A DNA stretch of 64,000 bases from Chryseobacterium indologenes (lineage in GTDB: Bacteria > Bacteroidota > Bacteroidia > Flavobacteriales > Weeksellaceae), in NCBI RefSeq assembly GCF_018362995.1, contig NZ_CP074372.1, positions 2,604,001 to 2,668,000 of the forward strand. The letters are read 5' to 3'. Of this stretch, positions 26,585 through 36,419 are shown one piece after another. Made by a program: the position numbers and the translations under genes. Position 1 is the stretch's first letter. Every line of letters starts with the position of its first letter. The notes under the pieces were generated by a model. The model worked only from the letters and a program-made list of their open reading frames with translations, was not told the origin of the DNA and made no database searches.

Positions 26585-27219
26585 AATGCCTGTATTAATT
26601 CTTCTATATCTACTCTGCTCATGTAATTTACATCTAAAAATTTATATAGAATCTTACCATTTTCATCCACTACAAAAACAGCAGGAACCGGTAATGTATT
26701 TTCATTATTATTGTTGAAAAGAGAAAGATCAATTCCTAAATCCTGATAATAAGGCAATACGAAATCCTGCAGCTGAAATACAATACCCAGCTTTTTTGCA
26801 AAATCATTATTGTGATCAGTAAGTACTTCAAATTTAAGATTGTTTTTTTCTGCCATCGTCAGAGAATGATCCGGACTTTGAGGAGAAATGGCGACTAAAA
26901 CAGCATTTTTTTCTTTTATTCTTGAAAGATTATCCTGCAAAAACTTCAATTCCAGATTACAGTAAGGACACCAGCTTCCTCTATAAAAAGCCAGAATTAT
27001 TTTTCCATTTTTAAGGATTTCCTGTGAGTCTACCTTTTTGCCGACTGCATTGGGTATAGAAAACCCCGGTATTTTATCGCCGATCTGAATACTGTTCTGT
27101 CCTATATTTTTTGTTTTTAAATCTTCAATAGAATGTACGAATGCATCCAACATTTCTTTTGGAAGCTGTGACGAAAGTTCACAGTTCAATTGCTCAATCT
27201 CCATTGCCAGTGTATTCAT
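26581..27219 (-). CDS. Peroxiredoxin-like AhpC/TSA family protein
   Basis: This 212-residue protein has a helical N-terminus (residues 1-40) followed by a thioredoxin fold: GDKIPGFSIPNAVGKKV, ILAFYRGSWCPYCNLELKFLQ with an active-site CxxC at about residue 88, and VPAVFVVDENGKILYKFLDVNY. The CPYC motif differs from the single-Cys PxxTxxC of true peroxiredoxins, so it may be a thiol-disulphide oxidoreductase rather than a peroxidase. It is divergent from the HxlR regulator and heads a two-gene operon with the HEAT-repeat gene. Confidence 0.85.
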   Translation of the reverse strand: MNTLAMEIEQLNCELSSQLPKEMLDAFVHSIEDLKTKNIGQNSIQIGDKIPGFSIPNAVGKKVDSQEILKNGKIILAFYRGSWCPYCNLELKFLQDNLSRIKEKNAVLVAISPQSPDHSLTMAEKNNLKFEVLTDHNNDFAKKLGIVFQLQDFVLPYYQDLGIDLSLFNNNNENTLPVPAVFVVDENGKILYKFLDVNYMSRVDIEELIQAL

Positions 27220-27232
27220 TGTTTTTTATTAT

Positions 27233-27250
27233 TTTTACAAAGATGTAAAA
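27233..27250. promoter_or_regulatory. Candidate HxlR operator in the divergent promoter region
   Basis: TTTTACA and TGTAAAA form a perfect 7-bp inverted repeat with a 4-base spacer, 13 bases before the peroxiredoxin-like start and overlapping a minus-strand CATCTTTG near-match to the -7 box. Its position fits repression by the adjacent HxlR protein. Confidence 0.5.
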
Positions 27251-27310
27251 GCCTTTAATAATAGGCAATACCGCATATTTTTCACCCATAGGGATAAAAA
27301 AGTCAATTTT

Positions 27311-27652
27311 ATGGAAACAAAGGAGAGAGCTGAAGAAAATAAAATTTGCCCGTTGGAAGTCGCAGTGAATACCATCAGTGGAAAATGGAAAATTCCTATC
27401 GTTTGGCAGATCAATGAAGGAAAAAAACGTCCGAGTGAATTCCTACGTGGTATCGCTAAAGTTGACCGGAGAGTTTTGAATCAACAATTGTCTGAAATGA
27501 TAGATGACGGTATTTTAACGAAACAGTCATTTAATGAGCTTCCTCCAAGGGTTGAATATACATTGACACCACTGGGTGAACAACTGGTGAAGATTCTTTG
27601 GCAGCTGAATGATTGGGGTAAATTACTGATTCCTGAAAATGAAAAAGTGTAA
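27311..27652 (+). CDS. HxlR family transcriptional regulator
   Basis: This 113-residue winged-helix protein has the family core: the N-terminal Cys in KICPLEVAVNTISGKWKIPI, the recognition part RRVLNQQLSEMIDDGILTKQ and the wing PPRVEYTLTPLGEQL. HxlR regulators commonly sense electrophiles or oxidants through the Cys near the N-terminus. Its divergence from a peroxiredoxin-like/alkylation-repair operon with a shared 91-base promoter region strongly suggests it controls that operon. Confidence 0.92.
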   Translation: METKERAEENKICPLEVAVNTISGKWKIPIVWQINEGKKRPSEFLRGIAKVDRRVLNQQLSEMIDDGILTKQSFNELPPRVEYTLTPLGEQLVKILWQLNDWGKLLIPENEKV

Positions 27653-27736
27653 AGAATAAGTTAAATATTACAGATTTTCAGAACTTTATTTGCTGGTACG
27701 TGGAAAAAAAAGATATTTGTGTTAACTAAAAAACGC

Positions 27737-28615
27737 ATGAAAAAAATCATCACGGGAATCACAGCGCTTCTTATTCTTACCAACTGTACGAAAGAAAAAT
27801 TATCAGACCGTTTACTGGCTGAACCGGATAAGAATGAGCACTTAATTGCAGAAAATGCTTTAAAAATCCATAAAGATAAAAATACCATCCGTGAAAGATT
27901 TTCTCCTCCTGAAGGCTATGAGTGGAGTGAAGAAAAATCTGGTTCTTTCGGATATTTTATTGAAAACTTTAAGCTGAAACCTTATGAAAGTCAGATTCTG
28001 AAATATGATGGTAATCCTATTTCTACCCAGCATCTTCATGAAGCTGTTTTTGACATTGATACAGGAACTAAAGACCTTCAGCAATGTGCTGATGCTGCCA
28101 TCCGTATGAGAGCTGAGTATCTTTATAAAGTGAAAAAGTTTGACGAAATCAAATTTCATTTTACCAGCGGTGATCTTCTCAGCTGGAATGACTATAAAAA
28201 CGGGACGAGAGCTTTTGTCAAAAGAAATTCGGTGAGCTTTAGAAAAACTGCTGCTTTTGATGATTCTTATCAGAGTTTCAGAAATTATCTGGATCTGATC
28301 TTTAATTATGCAGGAACGATTTCATTAAATAAAGAAACAAAACCTGTTGCAAAAAATTCTGATCTGAAAACCGGAGATATTCTGATTACACCGGGAAGTC
28401 CAGGACATATTGTTTTTATTTCTGGTGTCTGTAAGAATAAAGAAGGGAAAAGATTGTTTTTGTTGAGCGAAGGATTTACGCCTGCACAATCTATTCATTT
28501 ACTCTCCAATCCTTTTGATCCTTATTTTACACCATGGTATGATCTAGATATCGATGCTAAGGAAACTAAAACTGCACGATATTTTTTTAAACCTACAAAC
28601 TTCAGAAGCTTTTAA
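27737..28615 (+). CDS. DUF4846 family lipoprotein
   Basis: The 292-residue protein starts with a lipoprotein signal (MKKIITGITALLILTNC, Cys at residue 17). The DUF4846 domain follows, seen in ERFSPPEGYEW, SFGYFIENFKLKPY, DLQQCADAAIRMRAEYLY and the C-terminal GDILITPGSPGHIVFI, which contains a conserved His. The family is frequent in Bacteroidetes and its fold resembles papain-like peptidases (NlpC/P60-like), but no catalytic role is proven. It is likely anchored in the periplasm or outer membrane. ATG 27737 is chosen over an upstream GTG at 27719. Confidence 0.85.
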   Translation: MKKIITGITALLILTNCTKEKLSDRLLAEPDKNEHLIAENALKIHKDKNTIRERFSPPEGYEWSEEKSGSFGYFIENFKLKPYESQILKYDGNPISTQHLHEAVFDIDTGTKDLQQCADAAIRMRAEYLYKVKKFDEIKFHFTSGDLLSWNDYKNGTRAFVKRNSVSFRKTAAFDDSYQSFRNYLDLIFNYAGTISLNKETKPVAKNSDLKTGDILITPGSPGHIVFISGVCKNKEGKRLFLLSEGFTPAQSIHLLSNPFDPYFTPWYDLDIDAKETKTARYFFKPTNFRSF

Positions 28616-28670
28616 TAATTTATATTCAAAACTATTGGAAAGTTACTACGATAATCTGAACTTGTTTTTG

Positions 28671-28678
28671 TAAATTTG
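28671..28678 (+). promoter_or_regulatory. -7 box of pfkA
   Basis: TAAATTTG exactly matches the consensus and lies 20 bases before ATG 28699. It therefore excludes the in-frame start that begins at 28678. Confidence 0.55.
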
Positions 28679-28698
28679 TGTTCGAAATTTTTTTCTTG

Positions 28699-29685
28699 AT
28701 GAAAGAGAGTGCTGTAAAAAAGATTGCAGTTCTTACTTCAGGAGGTGACTCTCCGGGTATGAATGCGGCGTTAAGAGCGGTAGTAAGAACCGCCAATTAC
28801 TATAATATCGAATGCTACGGGGTGAGAGAAGGCTACAACGGTCTTATCAACAATGATTTCCTGAAAATGGGAGCCCGTTCCGTAAAAAATATAATCAACC
28901 AGGGTGGAACAATTCTAAAGTCTGCCAGATCTGCTGAATTCAGAACAAAAGAAGGCCGCCAGAAAGCTTATGACAATTGCGTAAAGCTTGGAATAGACGG
29001 ATTGGTTTGTATTGGTGGAGACGGAACTTTCACCGGTGCAAAAATCTTTAATGAAGAATTCGGAATCAGAGTAATCGGTGTTCCTGGAACAATCGACAAT
29101 GATATTTTCGGAACTGATAATACCATCGGATACGACACTGCTTTGAATACTGCAATGGATGCCATTGATAAAATCCGTGACACAGCAACTTCCCACAACA
29201 GAGTTTTCTTTGTAGAGGTAATGGGTCGTGATGCCGGTTTTATTGCATTAAACAGTGGATTGGCAACTGGAGCTTTGGATATTTTAATTCCTGAGAAAAA
29301 AGACAGTATTGATGAGCTTTTCACGAAATTCAGAGATGCTGAAAAAACCGGAAAGGCATCAAGCATTGTGGTGGTTGCAGAGGGTGAAAAACTTGCCAAC
29401 GTATATGAACTTGCCGAAAAAACAAAGCAGACATTCCCTGATTATGACATTCGTGTAGCCATTTTGGGGCACATGCAGAGAGGAGGTTCTCCAAGCTGTG
29501 CAGACAGGGTTTTGGCAAGCAGACTAGGCTATGGCGCCGTAACAGGATTAATGGAAGGACAAACCAATGTAATGGCAGGAATGCGTTCTAACGATCTGAC
29601 GTATACACCGATTGAAGAAGCCATTAAAAAACATAACGAAATCAATAAAGATCTTTTACTGATTTCAGAAATTTTAGCAATCTAA
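28699..29685 (+). CDS. pfkA: 6-phosphofructokinase
   Basis: This 328-residue ATP-dependent PfkA converts fructose-6-phosphate to fructose-1,6-bisphosphate, the committed glycolytic step. Motifs in order are AVLTSGGDSPGMNAALRAVV (ATP loop), CIGGDGTFTGA, GVPGTIDNDIFGTDNTIG (catalytic Asp, TIDND), EVMGRDAGFIAL and LGHMQRGGSPSCADRV. The residue pattern is that of a classical allosteric PFK and not a PPi-dependent one (GGDGT rather than GGDDS). The ATG start is set by the promoter. gapA follows after 32 bases, so they are probably co-transcribed. Confidence 0.97.
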   Translation: MKESAVKKIAVLTSGGDSPGMNAALRAVVRTANYYNIECYGVREGYNGLINNDFLKMGARSVKNIINQGGTILKSARSAEFRTKEGRQKAYDNCVKLGIDGLVCIGGDGTFTGAKIFNEEFGIRVIGVPGTIDNDIFGTDNTIGYDTALNTAMDAIDKIRDTATSHNRVFFVEVMGRDAGFIALNSGLATGALDILIPEKKDSIDELFTKFRDAEKTGKASSIVVVAEGEKLANVYELAEKTKQTFPDYDIRVAILGHMQRGGSPSCADRVLASRLGYGAVTGLMEGQTNVMAGMRSNDLTYTPIEEAIKKHNEINKDLLLISEILAI

Positions 29686-29705
29686 TTATTTTTATAATCT
29701 AATAA

Positions 29706-30722
<1,017 letters not shown>

Positions 30723-30753
30723 TAAGTAATGAGCGATAAGCAATAAGTAATAT

Positions 30754-30778
30754 AAAACCTTCCCGATGGGAAGGTTTT
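30754..30778 (+). terminator. Terminator after gapA
   Basis: AAAACCTTCCC and GGGAAGGTTTT form a perfect 11-bp stem with a 3-base loop followed by T-rich sequence. It also lies between gapA and the convergent orphan gene and may serve both. Confidence 0.88.
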
Positions 30779-30785
30779 TTTGTTT

Positions 30786-32555
30786 TTATTTTTCTTTTTT
30801 GCTTTTGATAAATAACCCGAAAGGAATACCTATACTCACTTTAACCATGAAACTATTTTTCAAAGCTCTTGTATGATATGGTTCATTATCTACACCAGCC
30901 ATCACTCTAAAAGTTGCTTTGTTCACATCTTCTTCATCATTTATTCTGAAGATTAAACCTCCTTGAAGAGCATATCTGTTTCTGTAATCCATATAATCCA
31001 TATTTTGTAAGGCAAAAGTATGAGTACCCAATACAGTAAACCCAAAATTATTTGTCATAAATATTGAAAACTGAAGACCTGATTGTAAAGTCCAAAAAGC
31101 CCTACTCAAATAAGAATATTTTCCCAATTTTCGTCCTCCATTATCCACTATAAAAGCATCATTATTTTTTTGCTCCAAAATAGGTTCTAAATTAGGCTTA
31201 TCAATACCCACATTGGCATCTAATAGATTTCCCATTATGACATTACTAAATACCTGAAAATTAAATAAATTCAAAAAATATTTGCCAAATTGTTTATTCC
31301 AGTTATACGATAAATTAAGATTTAGTCGTGGGTAGTTACTAACTTGATTTTCTATTATAATCATTTTATTAACTTTTGATGTATCTAAATCTATGTTTTG
31401 GTTATAGACATCCACTGTAGCCTTAAACCATTGTAAACTACTCCCATTAAGCACCTTAATATTTCTTTTATCAAATGCTATAATACTATCATTAATATAC
31501 TTGTATGGATTAACAACTATCTTCTCATAACGTCTCATTTTTTCTTTTAATTCAACTATTCTTTTTTGAGATCTCTCAATCTTTGCATACATTTCAATTC
31601 TTTCATTTTCTTCTAATTTGGTGTTATTAAGTCTGTTTTTTATTTTCTTTATATCACTTAACAATAGTATCAATTCATCTTCATTAAGCGCTTCATCATC
31701 CTTAAATTCATTATAATCATTAATAATGATATCTCTATAATAGTTATTCCTTTTCTTGTACAGATCATCACATTTTTTTTCATTAAAATACCTTGTTGGT
31801 GAAGAAGTTACAATATTGAGGGTAAAGGAGCCTCCAACATCTTTTTTCCATGATTTACTAGAATAAAATAACCCGCTATTTACACTTGAAGTATATGCAC
31901 TAATATTAAAAAATAAATGGTTATGATAACTAAAATTAGCTCCAATACTTAATTTAGTATCATTTCCACTTGTAAATGCTATTGCACTATTATTTGTTAC
32001 ATTATCGCTTGAATTTAATATAACTGCTTTTTTCAATGTTTTAAGGTCATCTACGAAAACACTATCATGAATGGCTTTTCCATCATGTGCCCCCTTACTA
32101 CTTTCAGTACATTTATATTTAATACTACAAAAGGTACTATCTAATTTAAATTTAATAACATCATCTATATTTTGAATAGAATCATCTAAAAAAATTGGAA
32201 TTCTAGGAAGGAAATATTTTGTTTTATCATTTATACCTTTAATAACAAAAACCGAATCATTTTTAAGATTCACAAAAATTTTCTGACTATCAGCCAAATA
32301 AATATGTCGATATTTTAACGCCTTTTTCTCAATAATCTTTTGGTTAATATCATCTACACCCAGCCCTGTTTGATTATTAATTAATTGTAAAATATTACTT
32401 TTATCCTTATCTTCTAATGTCATAATAAAGCCAATAAGTGTTTTTGCACTTGATTCATCAGAATACTTAGATTCATATTCAGACAACAATTTCACCTGCC
32501 CACAGACCATCCCCACCCATCCAAGCAGAAACAGTAATAAAATTTTTGTTTTCAT
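30786..32555 (-). CDS. Exported protein of unknown function, probably outer-membrane barrel
   Basis: This 589-residue protein starts with a signal peptide (MKTKILLLFLLGWVGMVCGQ). Residues about 200-260 and 395-589 alternate as barrel strands (LSIGANFSYHNHLFFNISAY, FGFTVLGTHTFALQN, FMVKVSIGIPFGLF). A highly charged Lys/Glu/Asn-rich helix at about residues 265-350 forms a coiled coil (KRIVELKEKMRRYEKIV). It matches no family I recognise. The base composition is more AT-rich than that of its neighbours, suggesting transfer or fast evolution. No partner gene is evident; a lipid or surface role is a guess. Confidence 0.65.
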   Translation of the reverse strand: MKTKILLLFLLGWVGMVCGQVKLLSEYESKYSDESSAKTLIGFIMTLEDKDKSNILQLINNQTGLGVDDINQKIIEKKALKYRHIYLADSQKIFVNLKNDSVFVIKGINDKTKYFLPRIPIFLDDSIQNIDDVIKFKLDSTFCSIKYKCTESSKGAHDGKAIHDSVFVDDLKTLKKAVILNSSDNVTNNSAIAFTSGNDTKLSIGANFSYHNHLFFNISAYTSSVNSGLFYSSKSWKKDVGGSFTLNIVTSSPTRYFNEKKCDDLYKKRNNYYRDIIINDYNEFKDDEALNEDELILLLSDIKKIKNRLNNTKLEENERIEMYAKIERSQKRIVELKEKMRRYEKIVVNPYKYINDSIIAFDKRNIKVLNGSSLQWFKATVDVYNQNIDLDTSKVNKMIIIENQVSNYPRLNLNLSYNWNKQFGKYFLNLFNFQVFSNVIMGNLLDANVGIDKPNLEPILEQKNNDAFIVDNGGRKLGKYSYLSRAFWTLQSGLQFSIFMTNNFGFTVLGTHTFALQNMDYMDYRNRYALQGGLIFRINDEEDVNKATFRVMAGVDNEPYHTRALKNSFMVKVSIGIPFGLFIKSKKEK

Positions 32556-32696
32556 GGTTATTTATTTTCAGATTAAAGTTTTTTTGAAATGGTCATTAGT
32601 TTTATTTAAAGCTACAATACTTACCTACCACACGAAATACCACAAAAGGGTGATTTTTTTAACATAATTTTATTATTTTTAAGAAAACATTAACCA

Positions 32697-33494
32697 ATGA
32701 AGAAAAAACACCTGACTCATGCAAAAAAACCGCATCCCCTCACCAAAGTCTGGAATGACTATCCTGAAATTTTACAGAATGATAACAGAATACTACCCGT
32801 TCCCGTCATTGAACATCTTATAGGAGAAATCTTCGCGCCGGGAAAGTTCTATTATTATGTTATTAATTTTGCAGACAGTACCATCTGCAATCACCATGAA
32901 GACATTCTGAAAATACATGGGCTCAATAAATATCCTATACATCTGAAAGAGATTATAGACCTCATCCATCCCGACGACATAGAATTTGTCATGGAAGCTG
33001 AAAGAATGTCAATAGAAAAAATAAAAGAAATTAACGGCTTTGATTACCAGCAGGAACTGAAAACCAGCTACTGTTTCAGAATGAGAACTTCAAAAGGTAA
33101 TTATGAACTGTTCCATCATCAGGCCTTACACACTTATAAAGATGAAAAAGGCAGGCTTTTGCAAGCGGTTAATATCCATACGAATATTGAACATATTACT
33201 CATCAAAATTCTTATATTGTGTTAGTCTGCGGAATTAACGGACGGGAAGATTTTCATCAGATGCAATGGATGGAGCATAGTAAACTTCATGAATCCACGC
33301 CTGTCATTTTCACTAAAAGAGAAGTTGAGATTATCAACTGTATTGCAAAAGGCTATTCCACAGGAGAAATATCCGATCGGTTGAATATCTCTGAAGAAAC
33401 GGTACGTACTCACAGAAAAAATATTTTAAGAAAATCCGATTGTAGAAACAGCTCTGAACTCATCAAGAAAACGTTTGAATGGGGCTACCTATAA
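32697..33494 (+). CDS. LuxR-type response regulator with an unrecognised N-terminal sensor domain
   Basis: The 265-residue protein ends in a LuxR/FixJ-type helix-turn-helix (residues about 200-260: FTKREVEIINCIAKGYSTGE, ISDRLNISEETVRTHRKNI). The N-terminal 190 residues look PAS-like in strand pattern (FYYYVINFADSTICNHHEDI, LKTSYCFRMRTSKGNYELF, LLQAVNIHTNIEH) but are not a canonical receiver: no phospho-acceptor Asp cluster is seen. It overlaps the preceding reading frame of the oxygenase gene region slightly and probably controls it. Confidence 0.8.
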   Translation: MKKKHLTHAKKPHPLTKVWNDYPEILQNDNRILPVPVIEHLIGEIFAPGKFYYYVINFADSTICNHHEDILKIHGLNKYPIHLKEIIDLIHPDDIEFVMEAERMSIEKIKEINGFDYQQELKTSYCFRMRTSKGNYELFHHQALHTYKDEKGRLLQAVNIHTNIEHITHQNSYIVLVCGINGREDFHQMQWMEHSKLHESTPVIFTKREVEIINCIAKGYSTGEISDRLNISEETVRTHRKNILRKSDCRNSSELIKKTFEWGYL

Positions 33495-33567
33495 AATCTA
33501 CATCCTAAGCCTGACAAATCTCACCAAAGAATTTCAGCATAAAACTTGTACTTTTATAGATAAAGGA

Positions 33568-34758
33568 ATGAACATGATACAACCACGATTTAAAGATGCT
33601 CCTCATTTCAGAGATTTCTGGGAAAGTGGAAATGGAAAACTGCTTATTGAATTTTCCGGAGCAGAAGTAAGTTTTGAAAAATTTGAAAAATTCGCTCCTT
33701 TTTTTCATCATGTGGACGAGATTGGTGATGAGGTGGTAAGAGATGTTTATTTTACTAAAAAATTTCATGAGGCATCCAGGGAAATTGAACAGTACATCAG
33801 AAATGGAGTTTCGGAAACAGATTCAGTTCATGAAAGTGTAAAAAAGCTGTTCACCCAAACTCAGAAAGTTCCTGAATGGCTTGATTACAATTTACTCAAA
33901 AGCGGTGCTGAGCTCTGCATGAGAAGCAACCTGGATTCTCTGATCTCGTTGAGAGATTATTGTCTGATCGGTGGTTATGACTACGCTTACCTCAACAAAC
34001 CCCTTATTGTTACAGAGGCATTAAAAAAGGGTGCGGTAAAACGTCTTTCGGAAACATTAGATTTCTGGGTAAATGCTACCCGTTACAATGCACTGGAAGT
34101 TCACGCAAAAGGATATGAATTTGCTATAAAAACCCGCCTGATCCATTCTTACGCAAGACTTTCCATAAAAAAACATTATAAAGGCTGGGATACAGAAAAC
34201 TGGGGTGAGCCCATCAATTCATGGGATATGATGGCAACGTATATCGGTTTCAGTCTTGTCTTTCTTCACAGCCTTCAAAAATTGGGTAATAGTTTTTCCC
34301 TTGAGGAAGAACAGGGAATTTTTCACCTTTGGAAATACGTAGGTTATCTTCTGGGAATTCCGGAACAGCTTCTCCCTGACAATAAAAAACAGGCTACTGA
34401 ATATTTTTATTTATGGACTTCTGTTCAACCTCCATCTGATAAAGATTCTGTTCTTCTTGCCCATTCTTTGCTGAATGAATCTCTGGAAAATCCAATTTTA
34501 AAATTTGAATTCCAAAGGAAAAATTTAAAATATCTACACGTATGCTGTACCTGGTTTCTGTTGGATGATGAAGTCTGCAAAAGGCTGCAGATCCCGGAAG
34601 TTCCCAACAAAAACTTATTTCCAAAATCAAAGATACTTTTCAACAAAATTTATGACAGAATCGTAAGCCGTGATTCCAGAATAAAAAGAGGAAATAAGGA
34701 TCAGATGAAGGTACTGGAAGATTATCTGAATATCACCAAGAATTCAAATTTCCATTAA
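33568..34758 (+). CDS. Oxygenase MpaB family protein (DUF2236)
   Basis: This 396-residue helical protein belongs to the MpaB/rubber-oxygenase-like DUF2236 family of haem-binding enzymes. The family pattern includes ALEVHAKGYEFAIKTRLIHSYARLSI (Arg and His used for haem binding), INSWDMMATYIGFSLVFLHSL and LGIPEQLLPDNKKQATEYFYL. Members include mycophenolic-acid oxygenase and rubber oxygenases; the substrate here is unknown. ATG 33568 is chosen because it sits behind a GGA motif and leaves the LuxR stop clear. It follows the LuxR gene by 73 bases and is probably regulated by it. Confidence 0.82.
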   Translation: MNMIQPRFKDAPHFRDFWESGNGKLLIEFSGAEVSFEKFEKFAPFFHHVDEIGDEVVRDVYFTKKFHEASREIEQYIRNGVSETDSVHESVKKLFTQTQKVPEWLDYNLLKSGAELCMRSNLDSLISLRDYCLIGGYDYAYLNKPLIVTEALKKGAVKRLSETLDFWVNATRYNALEVHAKGYEFAIKTRLIHSYARLSIKKHYKGWDTENWGEPINSWDMMATYIGFSLVFLHSLQKLGNSFSLEEEQGIFHLWKYVGYLLGIPEQLLPDNKKQATEYFYLWTSVQPPSDKDSVLLAHSLLNESLENPILKFEFQRKNLKYLHVCCTWFLLDDEVCKRLQIPEVPNKNLFPKSKILFNKIYDRIVSRDSRIKRGNKDQMKVLEDYLNITKNSNFH

Positions 34759-34773
34759 AATACCTCTGTTAAA

Positions 34774-35043
34774 AATCGCAAAGGCGCAACAAATTCCCAT
34801 GCGTTACAAAAACTTTTAAGGCGCAAGAAAATCAAAGATTTTCAGCTAGAGAAATTATAAATCTTAAAATAAATTTTTCTCGAAGATCAAGCTATTTACG
34901 CAGATTTTTATTAACATCTGCCTAATCAGCAAAATTAGCGATAGAGAAAATAATTTAACAGTATTCAATTTTATCTTCGATAAAATCTTTGCGCCTTAAA
35001 GCGTAGAATCATTAAAAAAGCTTGCGTCTTTGCGGGTCTCCAA
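34774..35043. repeat. Intergenic composite repeat, copy A
   Basis: The main repeat of the recA upstream gap. Inverted relative to copy B, it contains GCAAAGGCGCAA and TTGCGCCTT ends, an inner ATTTTATC/GATAAAAT hairpin near 34975-34990 and an AATCTGC-type tract. It shares modules with copies at 42995, 44605 and 46027. It has no coding potential. Confidence 0.7.
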
Positions 35044-35224
35044 CAAACCTTACATTAATAAATAAGCAATTTTTTAGTTACAAAAAAAATCTTTAAATAT
35101 TCCTATACAGTTCATCCTCCATTCTTTCGTTATGAATAAAATCAGCAGCAAAATTTTATCATTTTTTAACTCTAAAAACAGTTTTCAGGAACAAAAAACA
35201 TTAGTTTTTGATATATAAATTATG

Positions 35225-35232
35225 TATTTTTG
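35225..35232 (+). promoter_or_regulatory. -7 box of recA
   Basis: TATTTTTG matches TAnnTTTG and lies 20 bases before the recA ATG. A TTG occurs upstream at 35208-35210, closer than the ideal spacing. Confidence 0.45.
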
Positions 35233-35251
35233 AGAAATTATTTTAATAGCG

Positions 35252-36253
35252 ATGAGTAACATTGATGATAAGAAAAAAGCACTTGCTCTAGTGCTTGACA
35301 AATTAGATAAAACATACGGAAAGGGAACAGTAATGACTTTAGGTGATGAATCTATAGACAATACAATAGAAGTAATTCCTTCCGGTTCTTTAGGATTAGA
35401 TATCGCATTAGGTATCGGCGGATATCCAAAAGGAAGAATCATTGAAATATACGGCCCTGAATCTTCAGGTAAAACAACATTAACCCTTCATGCTATTGCT
35501 GAAGCTCAAAAAGCAGGTGGTATAGCAGCATTTATTGATGCAGAGCACGCTTTCGACAGAACATATGCTGCGAAACTAGGAATTGATCTGGAAAACCTTA
35601 TCATTTCTCAGCCGGATAACGGAGAACAGGCTTTAGAAATTGCAGATAACCTTATCCGTTCAGGAGCTATTGATATTGTTGTCATTGACTCTGTTGCTGC
35701 TCTTACTCCAAAAGCAGAGATTGAAGGTGAAATGGGAGATTCTAAAATGGGTCTTCACGCAAGATTGATGTCTCAGGCATTAAGAAAGCTTACAGCTACT
35801 ATTTCAAGAACAAAATGTACAGTGATCTTCATTAACCAGTTGAGAGAAAAGATCGGGGTAATGTTCGGAAATCCTGAAACAACTACCGGAGGTAATGCTC
35901 TTAAGTTCTACGCTTCTGTAAGAATTGATATCAGAAAAGCCAGCGCGCCTATCAAACAAGGTGATGAGGCTATCGGTAGCCGTGTGAAAGTAAAGATTGT
36001 GAAAAACAAAGTAGCACCTCCTTTCAAGCAGGCAGAATTCGATATCATGTATGGTGAAGGAGTTTCTAAAGTAGGTGAAATTCTTGATACTGCAGTAGAT
36101 ATGGGAATCGTAAAGAAAAGCGGATCTTGGTTCAGCTACGAAGAGACCAAACTTGGTCAGGGACGTGATGCTGTAAAAGATGTTTTAAAAGACAATCCGG
36201 ATCTTTCTGAGGAATTGGAGAACAAGATCAAGGAAGAAATGAAAAACAAATAA
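35252..36253 (+). CDS. recA: Recombinase RecA
   Basis: This 333-residue protein is the strand-exchange ATPase of homologous recombination and of SOS signalling. [20 protein letters not shown] is Walker [21 protein letters not shown] is Walker [33 protein letters not shown] includes the loops L2 and the interface. The C-terminus is short and acidic. Length fits RecA of this phylum. It stands alone, as usual, with a terminator immediately after. Confidence 0.98.
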   Translation: MSNIDDKKKALALVLDKLDKTYGKGTVMTLGDESIDNTIEVIPSGSLGLDIALGIGGYPKGRIIEIYGPESSGKTTLTLHAIAEAQKAGGIAAFIDAEHAFDRTYAAKLGIDLENLIISQPDNGEQALEIADNLIRSGAIDIVVIDSVAALTPKAEIEGEMGDSKMGLHARLMSQALRKLTATISRTKCTVIFINQLREKIGVMFGNPETTTGGNALKFYASVRIDIRKASAPIKQGDEAIGSRVKVKIVKNKVAPPFKQAEFDIMYGEGVSKVGEILDTAVDMGIVKKSGSWFSYEETKLGQGRDAVKDVLKDNPDLSEELENKIKEEMKNK

Positions 36254-36270
36254 TTTTTCAGAAAATATAG

Positions 36271-36294
36271 AAAGGCAGTCTTAGGATTGCCTTT
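36271..36294 (+). terminator. Terminator of recA
   Basis: AAAGGCAGTC and GATTGCCTTT pair over 10 bp (one G-T) with a TTAG loop, followed by a T-run. Confidence 0.85.
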
Positions 36295-36370
36295 TTCGTT
36301 TTTTACATGCAGATATTTTTTAACGTTCTATGTTAACTTGCAAATAAATGAAGAATCAGAAAATAAAAAA

Positions 36371-36392
36371 AGGTTATTCCGTGGAACAACCT
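36371..36392 (-). terminator. Terminator of the 478-residue gene
   Basis: AGGTTATTCC and GGAACAACCT form a 10-bp stem with one G-T wobble and a 2-base loop. On the minus strand it is followed by a long T-run, suiting the minus-strand gene that ends at 36420. Confidence 0.7.
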
Positions 36393-36419
36393 CTTTTTAA
36401 GTTTTTATATTTTTTTATA

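Larger units (their letters stand above)
34759..35251. other. Non-coding gap upstream of recA
   Basis: This gap of about 490 bases carries copy A of the composite repeat, then an AT-rich segment with the recA promoter -7 box TATTTTTG at 35225-35232. No LexA-type palindrome was evident by eye. No gene was seen. Confidence 0.6.
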
